From Geobacter sp. UBA1603 (lineage in GTDB: Bacteria; Desulfobacterota; Desulfuromonadia; Geobacterales; Pseudopelobacteraceae), in assembly GCA_002322035.1 (NCBI GenBank), contig DCNF01000053.1, positions 5,026 to 29,257 on the forward strand: a stretch of 24,232 nucleotides of DNA. Reading direction: 5' to 3'. Positions 7,968 through 16,237 of this stretch are shown piece by piece. The notes under the pieces are model-generated. The model was not told where the DNA came from, searched no databases, and was given only the letters and a program-made list of their open reading frames with translations. The first letter of the stretch is position 1, and each line of letters begins with the position of its first letter. The position numbers were made by a program, and so were the translations under genes.

Positions 7968-9272
7968 TCAGGACGCCAGATACTCCCCGATCTTTTCAGT
8001 AAGCGTGCTGTAAATGCGGCGGCATTCGTTTTCATCCTTCTCCAGCAGGGTCACGCGGAATCCCTGCAACGGCGTAGAGAATGACGACAGCGGCACGATG
8101 CAGATGCCGGTGGCGGCCAGAATGTGATAGACAAAGCGCTTGTCGGGAGAAACTCCGGGAGCATTGACCAGGCCGTTCACCAGATCCCGCACTTCGGAAT
8201 TAGCGATCGGGATGGACTGGCGATTGTTCAGCAGGCCGTCCCTGAAGGCAACCGCCATATAGAAAGCGCCGTTGGTGCGGTTGACCATCAACTCCGGCAC
8301 CGTGCTCAGGGAGTCATATGTGATGTTGCTCATCTTTTCATAACTGGCGATCCGCTCGGCAAGATAGGCCGCATATTCGGGATGCTGGGCAATCGCCGGA
8401 ATGACCGCCTGGGGCAGGGTGGTGGAACAGACCTCGTTCATCTTCTGGGTCAGGATCAGGTTGACGTACTTGCGGAACTGTTCATCGTTCTGGCCGTTGT
8501 AGACCTCGATCCAGCCGCAGCGCGACCCGGGCCAGGGAAATTCCTTGGAAATACCTTTCAGTGAAATGGCCGGCACATCGCCGATCACATCGCTGATCGG
8601 GATTGCCTTCTCGCCGTTGTAGACGATGTTGGTATACACTTCATCACAGATGATGAACAGGTCGTTCTCCCGGGCCACCGCCACAATCTCGCGCAGCATT
8701 TCCTCGGTATAGACCATCCCGGTCGGGTTGTCGGGGTTGATGATCATGATCGCGCAGATGTTGGGGTTGTAGCGGATATGCAGGCGCAGATCGTCAAGGT
8801 CGGGATACCACTTGTCCTCCGGCTTGAGCTTGAAAAGAGCAGGAGCGGCGTGGGCGTGGCCGATCTCGCCCAGGGTGTGGGTGGTGTAGGAGGGCGACGG
8901 CATCAGAACCCGGGCTTCCGGCCGCAGGCAGCCGTAGATCTTTGCAATTGCATCGCCGAGACCGTTGAAAAAAATGATGTCGTCCGGCGTGATCTGCGCT
9001 CCGCCACGTTTGTTGGTTGTTTCACAGATAAACTCGCGGGTTTCCAGCACGCCGCGGGTATGGCAGTAGCCCCAGGTGGCATTATCCATGGCTGCCTTGG
9101 CCACGATCTCCTTCATCCACTCCGGGATAATCTCTCCCTTGACGATAGGGTCACCGATGTTCTCCCAGTTGATCCTGACCCCATGTTTTTGAAGTTTCTC
9201 GGCAACATTAACGATATTGCGAATCTCGTAGGTCAATTCGCCGGTTCCGGGACGTACCAGATCTACTCTCAT
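7968..9272 (-). CDS. Class I/II pyridoxal-phosphate aminotransferase, probably acting on alanine
   Basis: A 434-residue fold-type I aminotransferase. Cofactor residues visible are N182 in PDNPTG, D210 and Y213 in CDEVY, the Schiff-base lysine K243 (GISKEFPWPG) and R251 in GSRCGW. Near the C-terminus, R in GFRVTLL would bind the substrate carboxylate. AGGAGG lies seven bases before the ATG at 9272. Family membership alone does not give the substrate. The leader region upstream encodes an alanine-rich peptide with a terminator, which argues that expression answers to alanyl-tRNA charging and hence for a role in making alanine from pyruvate. Aspartate or another amino acid as substrate remains possible. 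It is the only structural gene after the leader; tatA converges on it from the other side. Confidence 0.88.
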   Translation of the reverse strand: MRVDLVRPGTGELTYEIRNIVNVAEKLQKHGVRINWENIGDPIVKGEIIPEWMKEIVAKAAMDNATWGYCHTRGVLETREFICETTNKRGGAQITPDDIIFFNGLGDAIAKIYGCLRPEARVLMPSPSYTTHTLGEIGHAHAAPALFKLKPEDKWYPDLDDLRLHIRYNPNICAIMIINPDNPTGMVYTEEMLREIVAVARENDLFIICDEVYTNIVYNGEKAIPISDVIGDVPAISLKGISKEFPWPGSRCGWIEVYNGQNDEQFRKYVNLILTQKMNEVCSTTLPQAVIPAIAQHPEYAAYLAERIASYEKMSNITYDSLSTVPELMVNRTNGAFYMAVAFRDGLLNNRQSIPIANSEVRDLVNGLVNAPGVSPDKRFVYHILAATGICIVPLSSFSTPLQGFRVTLLEKDENECRRIYSTLTEKIGEYLAS

Positions 9273-9296
9273 CTTTGAACCTCCTTGGCATCGTTT

Positions 9297-9330
9297 AAAA
9301 AAAGAAAAACCGCGGGCAGCAGACCCACGG
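9297..9330 (-). terminator. Attenuator terminator upstream of the aminotransferase gene
   Basis: On the minus strand AAGCCGTGGG and CCCGCGGTTT pair over ten positions, counting G-T wobbles, with loop TCTGCTG. A T-rich tract (TTTTTCTTTTTTT) follows directly. It lies 30 bases after the leader-peptide stop codon and 24 bases before the aminotransferase ATG. It would therefore stop transcription before the gene rather than after one. Confidence 0.88.
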
Positions 9331-9425
9331 CTTGTTTGAATTCGGTCGAATGACGACGGTCAGCGGGCAGCAGGTACTCGTGCGGCGTCACGCGCCGCTG
9401 CGCTGGTAGCTCGTGCTGCTGCCGA
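9331..9425 (-). promoter_or_regulatory. Alternative RNA pairing segments of the alanine attenuator
   Basis: Three segments lie between the leader start and the terminator stem. Segment 1 is GGCAGCAG, in codons 8-11 of the leader peptide. Segment 2 is CTGCTGCCCGC, in the last leader codons. Segment 3 is GTGGGT, the left arm of the terminator just downstream. Segments 1 and 2 pair perfectly over eight bases. CTGCTGCCCGC occurs again in the terminator's loop and right arm, so segment 2 can compete with that arm for segment 3 (CCCGC with GTGGG). This is the layout of a classical attenuator: ribosomes stalled on alanine codons would free segment 2 to block the terminator. Pairings were found by eye; energies were not computed. 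Confidence 0.65.
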
Positions 9426-9446
9426 TGTATGGGCGGTCGTCATCAT
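9360..9446 (-). CDS. Alanine-rich leader peptide (28 codons)
   Basis: A short reading frame starting ATGATG at 9446 and ending TGA at 9360. Of 28 residues, 12 are alanine (positions 5, 9-11, 13, 16-18, 21-22, 26-27), including two runs of three (AAA), and four are arginine. All four alanine codons are used (GCC, GCA, GCT, GCG), as expected if the composition is selected at the amino acid level. AGGGAG lies five bases before the first ATG. The peptide is likely not functional itself; its translation would sense charged tRNA-Ala. It ends 30 bases before the terminator hairpin, and the aminotransferase gene follows. Confidence 0.8.
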   Translation of the reverse strand: MMTTAHTSAAARATSAAARDAARVPAAR

Positions 9447-9454
9447 GGGCACTC

Positions 9455-9483
9455 CCTATAGCACGGCCGCCGGCAGGCGTCAA
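9455..9483 (-). promoter_or_regulatory. Predicted promoter of the leader-aminotransferase unit
   Basis: On the minus strand TTGACG (9478-9483), a 17-base spacer and TATAGG (9455-9460) with TGC just before it as an extended -10. The -35 overlaps the stop codon of the upstream gene. The predicted start of transcription falls only a few bases from the leader ATG, so the leader would be nearly leaderless if this promoter is used. Confidence 0.6.
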
Positions 9484-10106
9484 CGGTTTTCTGGCTCAAT
9501 CGCCATGTCGAACGACACCAAAAGACGGCCATCCTCGTCCCGCCACCGGATCCATCCGATACGCATCTGTTCGGTAACAACCTGGGCCCAGTCGCCGCTC
9601 ACCCGCACAGCCTTCACTAGCTGGCGCGGGGCCAGAGGTTCACCTGCTCCAGCTCCGATAACCGGGGACAACTGATAGAAGGCTTTGCGGATGCCGGGCA
9701 GCAGACGGCAGGGGTGGGTTTTGAGAAAAACCTCCCAGGGCTGATAGCGCAGGCTGCGGCGCTGCTTCAGCCAGGCTTCACGCCCGCCTTCATCGACCAT
9801 AACCCGCAGCCATTCAGATTTGCGGGCGGTAACGATCAATGCCCGTAAACCGGGAGGGCCCATAAACACCTGATCATTGCTGGGCAGCCGGGCGGAATCA
9901 AGATCAGGCAGCCGACCGATACCCGGTTCACGATACAAAATAACCGGCTCGTGGCCTTCGGCATTGGCAATGGCAAGCGGAAGCACGACCACACCGATCC
10001 CCGCATAGGGGCGAACCGGGAGTAGCGGAGCCGGCCTGGGCGCACCGTTGACAGCGGTTACGCAGAGCAGCAGGATGGCGAGCAGGCTCAAGGTTTGTCT
10101 GATCAT
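9480..10106 (-). CDS. Exported protein with SH3-like region, function unknown
   Basis: A 208-residue protein starting with a clear signal peptide (MIRQTLSLLAILLLCVTAVNGA, cleavage after about residue 22). The middle (about 87-125: LRALIVTARKSEWLRVMVDE, then GREAWLKQ) resembles bacterial SH3-like modules, and a later stretch, VKAVRVSGDWAQVVTEQMRIG followed by WIRWRDEDG, looks like a second such unit. These modules often bind cell-wall material, but no enzyme domain is present. It starts 19 bases after the WbuC-type cupin gene and lacks a clear ribosome site, so it is probably the last gene of the hemE operon. Confidence 0.72.
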   Translation of the reverse strand: MIRQTLSLLAILLLCVTAVNGAPRPAPLLPVRPYAGIGVVVLPLAIANAEGHEPVILYREPGIGRLPDLDSARLPSNDQVFMGPPGLRALIVTARKSEWLRVMVDEGGREAWLKQRRSLRYQPWEVFLKTHPCRLLPGIRKAFYQLSPVIGAGAGEPLAPRQLVKAVRVSGDWAQVVTEQMRIGWIRWRDEDGRLLVSFDMAIEPENR

Positions 10107-10125
10107 GCGGATACGGGGTGCCCGG

Positions 10126-10605
10126 CTAGGGGGAGCAAAGGTTCTTCAGGTGTTCCAGATAGGCAACTGCGGCGGGATCGTCATCAGCAGGAGCCCAGGA
10201 AGCTTTCTCCGACTCCAGGAGCGGGAGATAGGGCCCGGCCTTTGTTTCGTAGAAGACTGTTCCGGAGACAAGGCTCACCGCCGTATGGAACAGGCCGTGG
10301 GGGATATCAGCCGCCAGAACTCCCCGTTCGCGGCAGAGCAGAACCGTTTCGGCCACGGATCCGTCCTCTTCAAAGAGAACAATTCCGAGCCTTCCGGCCA
10401 TCAGGATAAAGGCTTCATCCTTTTCCGGATCGAGATGTCGGTGAGGACGGATGTAGGAGGCCGGTTCAATGGCATTCAGCAGGCGATGGCAACGGGAACT
10501 GTCCGATGGATGGAAATTATGGTTCCTGCGCAAACGCGGGGAAACTTGTGCAGCGCCTGATACTTCCTGCAGAAGTCCGGCTGTCACACAGCGGATCCTG
10601 CTCAT
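10126..10605 (-). CDS. WbuC-family cupin metalloprotein
   Basis: A 159-residue single-domain cupin. The metal-binding first motif reads RPHRHLDPEKDEAFILMAG (53-71), with H55, H57 and E64 the likely ligands. A second motif histidine is in IPHGLFHT (101-108). This pattern is that of the WbuC family, often found with surface polysaccharide genes, though its reaction is not established. The ATG at 10605 overlaps the VOC gene stop by four bases (ATGA). A GTG at 10614 would lengthen the overlap. Its setting after hemE and a VOC gene, not in a polysaccharide cluster, is unusual. Confidence 0.78.
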   Translation of the reverse strand: MSRIRCVTAGLLQEVSGAAQVSPRLRRNHNFHPSDSSRCHRLLNAIEPASYIRPHRHLDPEKDEAFILMAGRLGIVLFEEDGSVAETVLLCRERGVLAADIPHGLFHTAVSLVSGTVFYETKAGPYLPLLESEKASWAPADDDPAAVAYLEHLKNLCSP

Positions 10606-10955
10606 GCCTGCCACAGCCGGAGCTGGTTGCCGTCAGGATCAGCAACCACGGCGCTTTTTCCCCAGGGGCTAGCCTCAAAGGGCATCACGAATGTGACATT
10701 TTCTGTCGCAAGCTGGCTGCAGAGCGACTCAAGTTGATCGAATTTGAGGGTAATGCCGGTATGCCTTCCGACCATAGCCCGGGCCTCATCCTGGAGCGCC
10801 AGGGCGATCGTCATGGTTGTTGGCGCACCGGGGAAAAATTCGATCATCATCTCGTTCTCACCGGCGATCGGCAGCCCCAGGAGCTCTCCGTAAAATCTGC
10901 GGGCTCTGGAAATATCCGTGACAAAAATAAAGATATTATGAAGTGTCGCTTTCAT
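10602..10955 (-). CDS. VOC-superfamily (glyoxalase/bleomycin-resistance fold) protein
   Basis: A 117-residue protein with the paired beta-alpha-beta modules of the vicinal oxygen chelate fold. The first module begins HNIFIFVTDISRARRFYGEL with LGLPI after it, and the second ends in DPDGNQLRLWQA, the standard final strand. Substrate cannot be inferred. It begins three bases after the hemE stop and overlaps the following cupin gene by four bases, so it is translated from the hemE transcript. Confidence 0.85.
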   Translation of the reverse strand: MKATLHNIFIFVTDISRARRFYGELLGLPIAGENEMMIEFFPGAPTTMTIALALQDEARAMVGRHTGITLKFDQLESLCSQLATENVTFVMPFEASPWGKSAVVADPDGNQLRLWQA

Positions 10956-10958
10956 GGC

Positions 10959-11981
10959 CTATACCTGTGAAAGCCTGTGCACGCACTCAACCATGAAGAT
11001 TGCGTTCTCCGGCGGAACCGACGGCAGAATCCCGTGCCCAAGGTTGAAAATGTGGCCGGGACGACCGGCATTCTCATCCAGTACGCGCCGGACCTCGCGC
11101 TCGATGATCTCCCGGGAGGCAAACAGAACCGTCGGGTCAAGGTTTCCCTGCACCGCCATCGCGCTGCCAAGCTGATCCCTGGCAGCTCCCAGGCTGATGT
11201 GCCAGTCAAGGCCCATGACATCACCACCGGCCTGCTGAACAATCGGCAGCATGGTTCCGGCGCCTTTCACAAAATGGATCACCGGCGTCTGCATCCGGTT
11301 CAGACCGTTGATCAGCCTCGTGGTATAGGGAAGGACATAACGCTGGTAATCGGCCGGCGAAAGCACCCCGCCCCAGGTGTCGAAGATCTGGATCGCCTGG
11401 GCCCCGGCCTTGATCTGGGCGTTCAGGTACTCCATATCCATGGTGGTAACCTTCTCCATCAGGGCATGGTACACCTCGGGAGCCGAGTACATCATCCGCT
11501 TCATGGTGGCCCAATCCTTGGAGCCCTTGCCTTCAACCATGTAACAGGCCAGAGTGAACGGCGCGCCACCAAAACCGATCAGCGGAACCTTGGACGCCAG
11601 TTCGCGACGCAGAATTTTGATCGTATCGAGAACATAGGGCACATCCTGTTCCATATCTGGAATCCGGAGTTTTTCCACATCGGCCATACTGCGGATCGGA
11701 TCTTCAAAAAGCGGCCCCGGAACGAAATCCAGCTTCATCCCCATCGGTTCGACCGGGGTCAGAATGTCAGAGAACAGGATCGCAGCGTCAACACCAAGGA
11801 TGTCGACCGGCTGAATGGTTACTTCTGCTGCCAGTTCGGGGGTTTTACAGAGCTCCAGAAATGTGCATTTGGAGCGGACCGCCATATACTCCGGCAAATA
11901 CCGTCCCGCCTGGCGCATAAGCCAGACCGGCGTGCGGTCAACAGGTTTGCCCCAGCAGGCATCAAGAAATCTCATATTCAT
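10959..11981 (-). CDS. hemE: Uroporphyrinogen decarboxylase
   Basis: HemE removes the four acetate carboxyls of uroporphyrinogen III to give coproporphyrinogen III in haem synthesis. Length (340 residues) and both family signatures agree: PVWLMRQAGRYLPEY near the N-terminus and GFGGAPFTLACYMVEG in the middle, plus HFVKGAG and GNLDP. GGAG lies six bases before the ATG at 11981. It leads a probable operon with a VOC protein, a cupin and an exported protein. High haem demand would fit a multihaem-cytochrome-rich metal reducer. A predicted promoter sits just upstream. Confidence 0.96.
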   Translation of the reverse strand: MNMRFLDACWGKPVDRTPVWLMRQAGRYLPEYMAVRSKCTFLELCKTPELAAEVTIQPVDILGVDAAILFSDILTPVEPMGMKLDFVPGPLFEDPIRSMADVEKLRIPDMEQDVPYVLDTIKILRRELASKVPLIGFGGAPFTLACYMVEGKGSKDWATMKRMMYSAPEVYHALMEKVTTMDMEYLNAQIKAGAQAIQIFDTWGGVLSPADYQRYVLPYTTRLINGLNRMQTPVIHFVKGAGTMLPIVQQAGGDVMGLDWHISLGAARDQLGSAMAVQGNLDPTVLFASREIIEREVRRVLDENAGRPGHIFNLGHGILPSVPPENAIFMVECVHRLSQV

Positions 11982-12026
11982 TGCTATCTCCGGTCATACG
12001 CCTCAAGCGGCGCGTAATAAGGGGGC

Positions 12027-12056
12027 ATACTAGGTTCAGCCCAGCTGAAAAGTCAA
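12027..12056 (-). promoter_or_regulatory. hemE promoter with palindrome in its spacer
   Basis: On the minus strand TTGACT (12051-12056), an 18-base spacer and TAGTAT (12027-12032). The spacer contains a perfect inverted repeat, TTCAGC and GCTGAA around TGG (12035-12049). That is a plausible repressor site because a protein bound there would cover the polymerase face. Only two bases separate the -35 from the preceding stop codon. Confidence 0.55.
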
Positions 12057-12057
12057 T

Positions 12058-12951
12058 TCATTTCGTTTCGTACGGCGGGCAGAGCATGACCATCAGTTTT
12101 CCTGCCGCACTGCCCGGAATCGGCTTCAACAGACCGGGCTGTTCGGGCTTTTCCGCCCTCCCCTGGCTGGAAGCACTGATGGTAAACGCCTCGATCAGCC
12201 GGAACTCCCTGGTGGCACAATGCAGCTCAAGATGCTGCTGGATCGACTCATCCACCCCGCCGTCGGCCTTGGGCAGCTGTCCGTCTTCACGCCGGACCCA
12301 TACCCTGACACGATCGCGGGCCGGGCGAACAATCCGCTGACGGTCATAGAATTGCCTTGCCGAGAGCGGCACCCAGTTCAGGCCACGCTTTTCGATCTGG
12401 GTAATGTCCCACATCCGTGAGCAAGCCAGGGCACTGCCGCCTTGACACGCGGCTGCAAAATCTTCCTTGGCGTTTTTATACTGCTCAAAAGCAAAATATG
12501 CCTCTCCCCGCTGATAGCGCGTAGTGGCGGCCAACTTGGCAAACTCGGCCGGATCGATCCGGCGGGCCGTCTTGTTCTTTTTCCTGTCGACCGGCTCGGG
12601 CCGGTAACGCTCCAGGGCCCGTTCAAACAGGTAGAGAGCCCTTCGAAAATCAGAATCGGCATCCTTTTGACGGTTGAGCGTCAGATATAATTTTGCCCGA
12701 TCGGCATAGGCAAGGCCTTCGTCAGGCAGGATTTCGATCGCAGCGGTTACATCCTTAACGGCACCCTCATAATCATTGGCAAAAGCCCGGTCATAGGACT
12801 TGAGCAGCAACCGCGAGTAGTGCTTATGCTGCAGCCGGTACTCATCCCAAGGGTCAACCGGAACTTCAAGATCGTAGGCCGCCCTGGCGGCGCCACCACA
12901 AAAGAGTATCAGAACAAAAGCCCCAGCGAACACTATATCCCGGATCTTCAT
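12058..12951 (-). CDS. Exported tetratricopeptide-repeat protein
   Basis: A 297-residue protein with an N-terminal signal peptide (MKIRDIVFAGAFVLILFCGGAARA). TPR-like helical pairs follow from about 50 to 115 (YDRAFANDYEGAVKDVTAAI, then GLAYADRAKLYLTLNRQKDA). Another TPR-like unit is near 145-175 (RYQRGEAYFAFEQYKNAKED). The C-terminal part (about 190 on: WVPLSARQFYDRQRIVR, HLELHCATREFRLIEA) resembles the small adhesin-E-like domain seen in Geobacter exported proteins. TPRs suggest protein-protein contact in the periplasm. The start codon overlaps the S4 gene stop by four bases. Confidence 0.78.
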   Translation of the reverse strand: MKIRDIVFAGAFVLILFCGGAARAAYDLEVPVDPWDEYRLQHKHYSRLLLKSYDRAFANDYEGAVKDVTAAIEILPDEGLAYADRAKLYLTLNRQKDADSDFRRALYLFERALERYRPEPVDRKKNKTARRIDPAEFAKLAATTRYQRGEAYFAFEQYKNAKEDFAAACQGGSALACSRMWDITQIEKRGLNWVPLSARQFYDRQRIVRPARDRVRVWVRREDGQLPKADGGVDESIQQHLELHCATREFRLIEAFTISASSQGRAEKPEQPGLLKPIPGSAAGKLMVMLCPPYETK

Positions 12952-13154
12952 GCCTCACGCTCCACAATGAAAAGACTCCCGCCGCACAAAACCCGGTCAC
13001 CGGGATACAACTTCCTGCCGCGGCGCAGTTCAGGCGCTCCGTTAACCTGAACCTGACCATCAGCGATCAGAATCTTTGCCTCGCCCCCGGAACTAACGGC
13101 ATTGACGCCCTTCAGGAAGCTATCCAGCTTGATAAAGTCTGTCGAAATCAGCAT
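12948..13154 (-). CDS. S4-domain RNA-binding protein (YaaA/YbcJ-like)
   Basis: A 68-residue protein that is essentially one S4 RNA-binding module: KLDSFLKGVNAVSSGGEAK, then DGQVQVNGAPELRRGRKLYPGD. The ATG at 13154 shares one base with the preceding stop (TGATG), and AGGGTGA serves as ribosome site. A TTG at 13157 is possible. Small S4 proteins of this kind are linked to ribosomal RNA or nucleoid-associated roles; the specific RNA is not known. It is packed between two exported proteins with no gap. Confidence 0.88.
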   Translation of the reverse strand: MLISTDFIKLDSFLKGVNAVSSGGEAKILIADGQVQVNGAPELRRGRKLYPGDRVLCGGSLFIVEREA

Positions 13155-13573
13155 CAATCACCCTTTCCGGAACGGCAGATTCCATCCTGCTGCCCGCGAA
13201 GCCGTTCAAGTTCTGCCTTCAGGCGCGCGTTTTCCACTTTCAGCTGTTCAAGCTCACTGGCCGGTACCACCGCAGCAACCGGAACAGGACTCCTTCCCGG
13301 CGGCATCGATGTCGCACCTGTAACAGAAGATGGCGCTTCCGAAACCGCCCTGTCAGTGCCAGAACGGGATCGGCAGGGTCCTGACTCGAATGCCTTGAGT
13401 GCCTTCCGGGCAACAAAACAGCCGCTCGGATTAAAAAAATATGACGCGCCGCTGCACTTCGACGACTGCTGGTCATTAAGCTCTTTTTCCTGGCGGGCAC
13501 AGGAATCGGCACCGGTCTCGGCATTGGCAGCATACCCCGCACTTACGCAGCAGACAACGATAGCACAGAGCAT
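13154..13573 (-). CDS. Small exported cysteine-containing protein with C-terminal coiled coil, unknown function
   Basis: The start is put at the ATG at 13573, which opens a signal peptide (MLCAIVVCCVSAGYAANA). Further upstream the open frame passes through a terminator and tRNA-Ser, so it cannot be coding. The 139-residue product has cysteines at DSCARQ, SSKCSG, PSGCFVARK, SGPCRS and DGICRS, compatible with periplasmic disulfides. A Pro/Ser/Val linker follows, and near the end is a short coiled coil (SELEQLKVENARLKAELERL). No ribosome site is evident. It is followed without a gap by S4 and TPR genes. I do not recognise the family. Confidence 0.65.
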   Translation of the reverse strand: MLCAIVVCCVSAGYAANAETGADSCARQEKELNDQQSSKCSGASYFFNPSGCFVARKALKAFESGPCRSRSGTDRAVSEAPSSVTGATSMPPGRSPVPVAAVVPASELEQLKVENARLKAELERLRGQQDGICRSGKGD

Positions 13574-13605
13574 AACGCGAAACTGAAGGAGTCGCTTCCC
13601 GCAAT

Positions 13606-13635
13606 AAAAAAAGGCTGGCCCGATTGAGGCCAACC
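13606..13635 (-). terminator. Terminator downstream of tRNA-Ser
   Basis: On the minus strand GGTTGGCC and GGCCAGCC pair over eight positions (one G-T) around a short loop and are followed by seven T. It lies 11 bases beyond the tRNA 3' end and 32 bases before the next start codon. Confidence 0.85.
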
Positions 13636-13646
13636 CGCTGAAAATA

Positions 13647-13735
13647 TGGCGGAAAGGGTGAGATTCGAACTCACGGAGGCTCTTAACCTCGGCGGTTTTC
13701 AAGACCGCTGCCTTAAACCACTCGGCCACCTTTCC
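13647..13735 (-). tRNA. tRNA-Ser (anticodon UGA)
   Basis: A class II tRNA of 89 bases including an encoded CCA. The acceptor stem is GGAAAGG with CCTTTCC. The anticodon stem-loop is GCGGT, CTTGAAA, ACCGC, giving anticodon UGA, which reads UCA and UCN serine codons. The long variable arm (GAGG...CCTC) is typical of serine tRNAs. The T arm is GTGAGTTCGAATCTCAC. It lies 44 bases after the serS stop with no terminator between, so both are likely on one transcript. Confidence 0.97.
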
Positions 13736-13779
13736 GTATGCATACATATGCAGAACGCTATCACATCCTGTTCAGAATT

Positions 13780-15075
<1,296 letters not shown>

Positions 15076-15100
15076 TTATTTTTTAGGATTAAGGAGGTAT

Positions 15101-15129
15101 TTAGTAACACCTGTCACCTGCTTCGTCAA
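15101..15129 (-). promoter_or_regulatory. Predicted serS promoter
   Basis: On the minus strand TTGACG (15124-15129), a 17-base spacer and TACTAA (15101-15106), about 38 bases upstream of the serS start. The -10 matches the consensus only partly. No T-box-like leader is present in the short untranslated region. Confidence 0.4.
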
Positions 15130-15145
15130 TTCAAAAAGAGCCGCC

Positions 15146-16162
15146 ATGACCCGTATCTTCACGCTGATCGCAGCATTGCTCCTCATCAATCCCCTCATTT
15201 CCCATGCCGCACCGGTAGTGATCAATGCCGTTGGTGACGTCATGCTGGCCGGCCCGTGGGAGCAGTCCATCAGGAAGAAGGGGTATGATTTCCCCTTTGC
15301 CGGCGTTGCTGCCGAACTGGCCAACGGAGATATCACCATCGCCAATCTGGAAACTCCGCTTGCAACCGGTGGCACCGAGTTCACTGACAAAAGATTCCGC
15401 TTCCGGGGTGCACCGGCCATTGCTCCGGCCCTGAAAAAAGCCCGCATCAACGCCGTTACCCTGGCCAACAACCACATCATGGATTTCGGCGCCGAAGCGC
15501 TTACCGATACCCTCGACTACCTTGACCGGGAGGGGATCGCCCGGATCGGAGCCGGGGGCAGTCTTGCCGAAGCCCGCCGGCCGGTGATCATGACGGTGCG
15601 GGGCACGCGGGTCGCCCTGCTCGGCTACTCCCTCACCCAGCCGCTGGAGTTCTTTGCCGCGGAGCGCCGCCCCGGTACCGCGCCGGGATACGAGAAGTTC
15701 GTCACCGCCGATATCGCGGCGGCCCGCCAGCAGGCCGATTTCGTAATCGTCAGCATCCACTGGGGCACCGAGGGAAAAACCGGGGTGCAGGAGTACCAGC
15801 GGAAAACCGCCCGCGCCGCCATCGATGCCGGCGCCGATGTGATCATCGGCCATCATCCCCACGTGCTGCGCGGCATCGAGCGCTACAGGCGGGGCATCAT
15901 CTTCTACAGCCTCGGTAACTTCACGTTTGCCGGGAAAGGCACGACTGCCGACTTCAGTGCAATCATCCGCCTGCACCTTGACGACAACCGGCGGCAGGCA
16001 GAGATCATCCCGCTAGACATCCTCTACCGCAGGGTCGGATTTCAGCCGAGGGTTTTAAAAGGCCGCGAGGGAATTCGCGTAATCGAGCGGCTCAACAGAT
16101 TGTCGGAGCCGCTCGGGACGCGCATTGAAACAAGGGATGGCAGGCAGGTAATAGATTTCTGA
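15146..16162 (+). CDS. CapA-family (PgsA-like) metallophosphatase-fold protein, exported
   Basis: A 338-residue protein starting at the ATG at 15146, which opens a signal peptide (MTRIFTLIAALLLINPLISHA). The longer open frame upstream has no family resemblance. CapA motifs follow in order: GDVMLAG (30-36), NLETPL, TLANNHIMDFG, SIHWGTE, IIGHHPHVLRG and YSLGNF. These form the metallophosphatase-like active site. Relatives take part in poly-gamma-glutamate capsule synthesis or cell-surface polymer handling, but most solitary members have no proven role. No capBC or pgsBC genes are nearby. It is transcribed away from serS. Confidence 0.9.
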   Translation: MTRIFTLIAALLLINPLISHAAPVVINAVGDVMLAGPWEQSIRKKGYDFPFAGVAAELANGDITIANLETPLATGGTEFTDKRFRFRGAPAIAPALKKARINAVTLANNHIMDFGAEALTDTLDYLDREGIARIGAGGSLAEARRPVIMTVRGTRVALLGYSLTQPLEFFAAERRPGTAPGYEKFVTADIAAARQQADFVIVSIHWGTEGKTGVQEYQRKTARAAIDAGADVIIGHHPHVLRGIERYRRGIIFYSLGNFTFAGKGTTADFSAIIRLHLDDNRRQAEIIPLDILYRRVGFQPRVLKGREGIRVIERLNRLSEPLGTRIETRDGRQVIDF

Positions 16163-16167
16163 ACCCG

Positions 16168-16185
16168 GCCCGGCCAACGCCGGGC
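16168..16185 (+). terminator. GC-rich hairpin after the CapA-family gene, possible terminator
   Basis: GCCCGGC and GCCGGGC form a perfect seven-pair stem with loop CAAC, six bases after the stop codon. No T tract follows, so termination is uncertain. Confidence 0.45.
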
Positions 16186-16237
16186 AGAGGCCAATAAACA
16201 TGCTGTGATATCAGTAGAAGCATAGCGGCCGCCACAG

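Noticed and set aside
9317..9425. Repeated CAGCAG/CTGCTG tracts considered as a simple repeat
   Set aside because: They fit better as paired segments of an attenuator and alanine codons than as a microsatellite.
10977..12017. 346-codon plus-strand frame opposite hemE
   Set aside because: Long only because of the GC-rich third positions of hemE; no family features.
13574..13747. Upstream part of the open frame of the small exported protein
   Set aside because: It reads through a terminator and tRNA-Ser; the signal peptide begins at the ATG at 13573.
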